DNA of 64,000 nucleotides, taken from NCBI GenBank assembly GCA_018350325.1, contig JAEVLN010000001.1, positions 5,299,254 through 5,363,253 on the forward strand. Direction: 5' to 3'. Shown here in pieces: positions 58,858 to 64,000 of the stretch. Source of the stretch: Globodera rostochiensis. Taxonomy: Eukaryota > Nematoda > Chromadorea > Rhabditida > Heteroderidae. Numbering within the stretch: position 1 is the first letter of the stretch; the number at the start of each line of letters is the position of its first letter. The notes beneath the pieces are model-generated. The model was not told the DNA's origin. It did not search any database and worked only from the letters and a program-made list of their open reading frames with translations. A program made the position numbers and the translations under genes.

Positions 58858-61124
58858 TCATTGCTCAAACGCCCCCAAGGCGATCACGACGTTCTTGCGC
58901 GTGAAGTGCATATCCAACAAGCAAGTCCGCTTGGTGGCGAAGGAGAACTGGGCAAATCCGTTCGGGTTAATGCTAAAGGGAACCGAACATTTACAAATCA
59001 GCAGAAATGTAATTTTAAACAATTATTGGCAATTTAAGCCATCAAAAGTCGCGCTCACTTTGTCTGCTGTTGCTGCTGATGGGCGGCAGATGAGGCAATT
59101 TCCATTGAAAAAAAGCTGATGCCGTGGCGTGGAGTGCCGACCGCGACGATGGAGGCGTCCCGCGAAAAAACGATGGGCGTGCTGAACTCGAAGGGCGTGT
59201 CCGTGTCCTGGGCCACCAGCAGCCGTTTCTGCTGCGCCATGTCCCAAATTCCGACGGTGCCCTCCTCGTAAGCGGCGACCAAATAGCGACCGCAGGGGGA
59301 AGTCTGTCGGAAGGGAGTCAATGGAGCAGTTCAAGTAAATAAATGGTAATTGAATAATCAGACATTCAAAATATTGCACTAACATGAAAACAAGGACATA
59401 ACCCCGAGGGGAGGAAAGAATTCACCCCAAACGAAAAAGCATCAAGTTTGATTTGTTTTCAGTAAAACAGTAAAGAAGCAACCAAAGGACTTAACCCCAT
59501 GAAGGGCCAGCATTTTCAAGCCCGGCCCGAACGTGCACAGTCCCCTAAGCTGGTCAAATCGGAGGAAGAGAAAAAAATTTACGCGAAGTCCGCGAACGGG
59601 ACCGCGTTCGGCGATGGCGGGGTCCGTAAAGGTGCGCACGCACGTCCCGGTGAGCACGTCCCAGACTCGAATGCTTTTGTCCTCCGAGCCCCCGATCACG
59701 TAGTTGCAGTTGGGGTGGAACTCCAACTCCGTCACATCGTCCGTCGCATCGACGAAAATCCGCAACGGTTTTATGCGGTCAGTTGCCCACAGAGAAACCG
59801 TCGCATCGGCAGTCGAGGCAGCAAAATAATAGCCGCGGTTGCAAAATTGGGCTAAAAGCAATGGAAATGTTAAGAGAACAAACGGAGGGCATTTTGCCGT
59901 TGCCAAAACATTAATTACTAGTACTTTAGCACAGAAACTGACTTTTTACATATAATTCCCGAGATTACGTTAATAGAAAATGGCTTTTTTATATATAATT
60001 CCCGAGATTACATTAATAGAAAATGGCTTTTTTACATATAATTCCCGAGATTACGTTAATAGAAAATGGCTTTTAACATATAATTCCCGACATTACATTA
60101 ACAGAAACCGGCTTTTTACATTCATTTAATTCCCCAAACTCCCCGAAAACCTTTCCACACCGGGAGCAGCGGTCGGTAAACGACGACATTCCGTTGCGTG
60201 TCCAAATTCCAGAGGCGAATGGTGGCGTCGCGGGAGGCGGAAAGTAAAAGGCGTTTATCGCAAGAGAAGGAAAGGGAGTGCACGGGGCCGCAGTGACCCT
60301 AAACAAAACAAAATCAAATCAAATTTTACACATTTTTGCCCAATAATTGCAATTGCTCACCACCAGATTGACGGACTTCGCCCCGCCAGTTTCTTCGAAC
60401 ATTTCCTCGCCGAATTCGTCCATTTCGCTGTCCAACTGCGCCAATTCATTCGCCTCTTTTAGCACTTTCATTCGTTCTGCGGCCAACACATCGACTTGAA
60501 CTTGCGAATTACCAAAGCCGAGCGCGGCCATTGAGCCGTTGTCGGCAAACGTCGCGCTGCAAAGGCCTCCGCCCGCGTTCAGAACGGTGTAAAGGCAAAC
60601 GGAGGGCGGACTTTCTTGCGAAATCCGGTACTGAACGGCGTTTTGAACATTTTCTCACAAGCCAATCGACAACATAAGCTTATCTCAAGTCAAAAAATTG
60701 GAAAAAAGAACACTCCCCGTAAGAAGTGCGGAATTCTTTATTATTGTCGTTCTTTGACTTTTTGGGAGGGAATTTGAATCAATTTTCTCAAAATTAACGC
60801 CTCTTTCAATAAATTGCTTAGCAACGCTTATGCCAATTTTACCTTTCTTTGCTGTGCGTCCTTCACAGACGCCCTGTACTCCATCTTCACACTTTCCGGA
60901 AGAGTGGGCATCGGAATGCGCTCGGGGGCCGGTGCGTTGGTCTCTTTCTTCTTTCCGTCCTTGCTCCTCTCCAACTTCATGCGCTTTTTGTCCGCCGCGT
61001 AACTCGTCAAATAGTCGTCCCTGCACACCCCGTAGAACATCTTCAGCCTCTTCTCCTGTTGCGCGATCGCCGTTTTGCTTGCCGATGTCGACGCTTGACC
61101 GCTCAAATCATCAGATAAGGACAT
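58858..61124 (-). CDS. taf-5: TAF5, TFIID/SAGA WD40 subunit, N-terminally short
   Basis: ATG 61124 gives MSLSDDLSGQASTSASKTAI, then QEKRLKMFYGVCRDDYLTSY and NAPAPERIPMPTLPESVKME, which corresponds to the TAF5 linker before the WD40 propeller. The propeller follows: SPPSVCLYTVLNAGGGLCSA, SMAALGFGNSQVQVDVLAAE, GHCGPVHSLSFSCDKRLLLS, ASRDATIRLWNLDTQRN, ADATVSLWATDRIKPLRIFV, LEFHPNCNYVIGGSEDKSIR, VWDVLTGTCVRTF, CGRYLVAAYEEGTVGIWDMA and FTRKNVVIALGAFEQ, stop at 58858-58860. The LisH and NTD2 domains that normally precede the linker are absent, and there is only 260 bp between this ATG and the calcineurin B stop on the same strand. An AG acceptor 3 bases before the ATG fits spliced-leader addition. 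A 43-bp minisatellite lies in an intron. Confidence 0.9.
59951..60120. repeat. 43-bp tandem repeat in a TAF5 intron
   Basis: Four copies of a 42-43 base unit, TATAATTCCCGAGATTACRT then TAATAGAAAATGGCTTTTTT plus AC/AT, begin at about 59951, 59994, 60037 and 60079. The last copy is the most diverged. The block lies between the exon with GYYFAAASTADATVSLW and the exon with SASRDATIRLWNLD, so it is intronic. Confidence 0.93.
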
Positions 61125-61125
61125 T

Positions 61126-61229
61126 CTCTGCGAAGTGTCAGATCAAAAGTGGCGAGAAAACTCAAAACTGCGAAAATAGAATGGCATGGCATTTCGACCA
61201 TTGGCACAAAAATAGGAAACGAATTTATT
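61126..61229 (-). promoter_or_regulatory. probable operon junction between calcineurin B and TAF5
   Basis: On the minus strand an AATAAA lies at 61229-61224, downstream of the more distal calcineurin B stop. About 95 bases on, a pyrimidine-ending acceptor CACTTCGCAG ends at 61128, three bases before the TAF5 ATG. A spacing of about 100 bases between poly(A) signal and trans-splice acceptor is the usual nematode operon layout. Confidence 0.5.
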
Positions 61230-61384
61230 TGTGGCAAAAGTATTGTATAAAATGAGAGATGACTGACTGACTAGACATTAAAATGACAAAATCGAAATCT
61301 ACAATCGCTCTAATTGCGTAAAGTGAGAAGAAAATGTCGGAAAATGGGAAATTTAATTAATTTAATCTTGTTATTCCTCCCTCT

Positions 61385-63003
61385 TCACGGCTTAACCACC
61401 ATCTTCTCATGGACATCCAAATTACCGACGACCTGAAAGAATTCCAAGACTTTAAATGAAAATGTCAACCGAAAGGCAAAGTGTTAGAAAATGGAAAGGC
61501 ACAAACAAGCGAAGTTCAGTGAGTGTTGGGGGCAAGCCCGTAACCGGGGGGAAGCAGTGCACCCCAAAAACCCCATGGGGCCGGGTTAGGCTCTGTACCC
61601 GCCGTTTACAGCCTGTACTTTTCCTCAAGTCCAAATTCCAATAATTTACAAAAATAACGGTGCATCCCGGCGGCGTTTTTGTTAAGTGAAAAATTTGGTA
61701 CTATTTTTTCTAATATCAAATCTATTTTTTTTTGCCCCCCCCCTACACATCCTAAAAATTTTCTGGTTACGGGCCTGGGTTGGAGACAATTTTGTTAGTA
61801 TAAAAAAGGAAAACGAATAATTTAAAAAAAAAGATTACATTTCTCTCAAATGTTCTCTAAGACCCTGAAATTGGAAGGAATTGCGCAGCATTAAAAGAGA
61901 CAATGCAAAAGAATTACATCTTTTTGTGGACTTCTGTCCCCTCCACTACCTGTAAAATTGGAAATTCATAGAGAGAGAGAGAAGGGGAGAGAGACTGTGA
62001 GAGAGAGAGAGAGAGAGTGAGAGAGGGGGAGAGAGAGAGAGAGAGAAGGAGAGAGAGAGAGAGTGAGAGAAGAAAGGAATGTGCACTTTTTCTTTTTCCC
62101 TTTGCAGAAAGTGCCATTTTGGGCGAAAGGTGCCAAAAGTCAAAGAAAAGCGAGTCGGCTGATTAGACCAGTCCAAACCGATCAACCACCGCAACAGTTC
62201 GGATCAGAGACAAAGTTTAGCACACGAACTCACGTCACAGAACTCCTCGAAGGATATTTTCCCGTCCCCGTCCTTGTCATGGAACAGAATAGTCTTGTCA
62301 ACGATCTGCTGCAGCTGAGTGTCCTTCAAATTGTTGCCCACCATCATTTTGAGCACCTACACAAAATGAATGTTTTACCAAATGCCATTCTGAACGAATA
62401 AACCTGGAAAAGCTCCCCGTTCGAAATGAAACCGTCTCTGTCCATGTCGTAGATGCGAAACGCAACTAAAGCACTTTTTAAGAGGGGGCGGATCGATCAG
62501 AGCCAAAAGAAAAAATAAGAGAAAAAACCGGAAAATTTTCGTATTATTTAAAAAACCCAATGGGCGATTTTTTAGAGTTACAAAATGCCAAAGTTTTAGC
62601 TCTAATCCAACAGCACTCACATCTCAGTTTGATGTTCTTGTCGCCCTTGACGCTGAACTGCGAAATGCCCTGTATGAACTCTGAAAGGGGGGGGGGGGGG
62701 GGGTAAAGGGCAGAAAGGGTGGGGGAACGCACCTTTGAAGTCAACTTCGCCATTTCCGTCCGAGTCGAAAATGTCGATCACCCGTTGCACAAGAGGGTTC
62801 TGCTGCAGTTCCGGCAAGGACATGAACTCGTCCACACTCAAACTGCCGGACCCATCCAAGTCCAACTTCTTGAAGCGTCTTGCCAATCGGCGCAGTTCGT
62901 ACGCGTCGAAGTTGCTGCACATTTCCATGGGCAGCGAATTTTCGTTTCCCTAAATTAATTCGAAGGCGCGAAATTGGCCAAAAAAAGAAGCAAAATTTAC
63001 CAT
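61385..63003 (-). CDS. cnb-1: calcineurin regulatory subunit B with two candidate last exons
   Basis: This is a four-EF-hand calcium sensor that activates the phosphatase calcineurin A. The first exon is just ATG (63003-63001); exon 2 starts [20 protein letters not shown], giving MGN for N-myristoylation. EF-hands: [36 protein letters not shown] and [45 protein letters not shown] and [20 protein letters not shown] are almost identical to animal CnB. Exon 62234-62356 ends EEFCD in phase 0. Two phase-0 last exons follow: 61914-61949 ([11 protein letters not shown], stop TAA) and 61385-61432 ([15 protein letters not shown], stop TGA). Both match the family ending VVGGLDIHKKMVVDV. Identity is certain; use of both exons is inferred. 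Confidence 0.96.
61970..62075. repeat. GA/CT microsatellite in a calcineurin B intron
   Basis: About 105 bases of (GA)n with a few GTGAGA and GGGGAG breaks on the plus strand. In the calcineurin B transcript this is a long CU repeat, lying 20-125 bases upstream of the last exon at 61914-61949. It therefore extends the polypyrimidine tract of that exon. Confidence 0.9.
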
Positions 63004-64000
63004 TTTCAGTCGGAAGAAAGTTAAACGATTGAATGGTCAGAAAGCGCTTTCTCGGCTTAAACCTTACAGCAAATTGTGACAGTGAAGTCGAGACTCCGAA
63101 ACCAAAAAAAGAAAGGAAGAAAAAATAAAAAGCATAAAATGCAAATAAAAAAGTTCAAACAGAATGCCAAAGATTATTTTCAAAAAAGTCACCAAATCAT
63201 TCCCGCCGGTGTACGGTCCTTCTCGGGAACAAATAAACGGTGGGAATTAATTAATTAATGCCGGCCGATTCGGACTTTAATTTGGGGGCGAAGGCGAAGA
63301 AGCGATTGTAAAAAATGTTTTTGCTGTCAATAAACGCGTTGCTTTTACAATTTGTCTAAAATTTAAAAGAATTTTACATAATTTCCGTGGACATTATTAC
63401 CCCACAAATCCCCAGCAAAAGGGAAAGCTATTCTTGAAGCACACCGCTCATACCGGGACATCCCCCAATTCCCATTCTGAAAATTCTTTTCGAATTCAAA
63501 TATAATGTTAATCCCCAATATTTAATAGCCCCCCCTCCCCCCCTCCCTCCCGACTTATTACGCATTCCCCCTCCAAATGGAAAGACGCTAATCATTGTCA
63601 GCAGAAAGCACTTTCAAATACTTAAATTGATCGGACGTTTTAAGAATTTAGAGAATGATCGGAACGGATGGAAGGCAATTGATAAGAGATGAGAGCGGGT
63701 TTTTTGTGATTGGGAGGTTGGAAATGGACGAATTATTTCCAATTGGGGAGGGAGGCGGTAATTACAAATGAAGCATTGAGTAATGTCACCAAAAGCGAAC
63801 AAAAACCATTAAGAAAATGCTACTCTTAAAAGTCGATGATCAAATGAATGTACCGCCGCCCCCCCCGTCCCCCTCCCCCCCTTTCTTCGCGCGTGCTCGG
63901 TCCATCTGTCCGATCCGACCCCCCCCCCCTCCCCCCTCCCCCCTCCCGTCCGATCAGTCCTCCTCAACCAACATTTTTTTGTTAATTTGTAAGCGGAATT
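63004..64000. other. right-end spacer upstream of calcineurin B
   Basis: This is the presumed promoter side of calcineurin B (minus strand). The sequence is AT-rich with C-rich blocks at 63531-63570 and 63858-63955. A 17-codon frame at about 63258 (MPADSDFNLGAKAKKRL) is too short to support. No other gene is seen. Confidence 0.45.

Overview
This window is a compact, intron-rich eukaryotic genome, most likely from a nematode. Most genes are clear orthologues of Caenorhabditis-type genes, introns are commonly 40-60 nt, and several gene pairs look like trans-spliced operons. Some introns are best explained as GC-AG rather than GT-AG, and introns and spacers carry many G or C homopolymers of 8-30 bases. 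Frequent GC-AG introns have been described in potato and soybean cyst nematode relatives, so a plant-parasitic tylenchid (Heteroderidae-like) is my best guess. That placement is an inference. About 25 protein-coding genes and one tRNA gene can be supported.

Layout, left to right. 1-1944: 3' part of a p21-activated kinase (+). 2629-4577: secreted cystine-knot-like protein (+). 4790-7380: SEL-10/FBXW7 F-box WD40 protein (-). 7.5-9 kb: spacer with two hairpin-forming repeats and a tRNA-like SINE candidate. 9149-9618: small mitochondrial-type membrane protein (+). 9749-11741: SNX5/6-type sorting nexin (+). 12123-14403: GCK-3/OSR1 kinase (+). 14929-16768: a basic hypothetical protein and a secreted Cys-rich protein (-). 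16876-17257: small hypothetical (+), tail to tail with SF3B2 (17262-20154, -). 20748-21935: RMDN-type TPR protein (+). 22067-23414: globin (-). 23.5-25.2 kb: repeat-bearing spacer. 25215-26979: EGF-repeat membrane protein (-). 27-30.5 kb: homopolymer-rich spacer. 30544-33359: LIN-52 then the glycine-cleavage T-protein, probably an operon (+). 33728-37224: two zinc-finger genes flanking an initiator tRNA-Met. 37654-39786: secreted Gly/Arg-rich protein in one exon (+). 39980-42446: BTB-like protein (-). 43105-46078: MOCS1 (MoaA+MoaC) (-). 46792-47244: tiny membrane protein (+). 47278-52274: TTC17-type TPR protein (+). 53260-55750: tandem C2 protein (+). 56017-58394: cytochrome P450 of CYP4 type (-). 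58858-61124: TAF5 without its N-terminal domains (-). 61385-63003: calcineurin B (-), probably the upstream gene of an operon with TAF5.

The genes are mostly unrelated housekeeping and signalling genes: kinase signalling, ubiquitin ligase, splicing, TFIID/SAGA, DREAM complex, glycine cleavage and molybdenum cofactor. The most interesting signals are the two candidate alternative last exons of calcineurin B with a long CU tract in front of one of them, the N-terminally short TAF5 in an apparent operon, the GC-AG introns, the orphan secreted proteins, and intronic minisatellites in MOCS1 and TAF5. Exon boundaries were worked out by eye from reading frame, splice dinucleotides and family similarity. 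Gene spans below run from start to stop codon and include introns.
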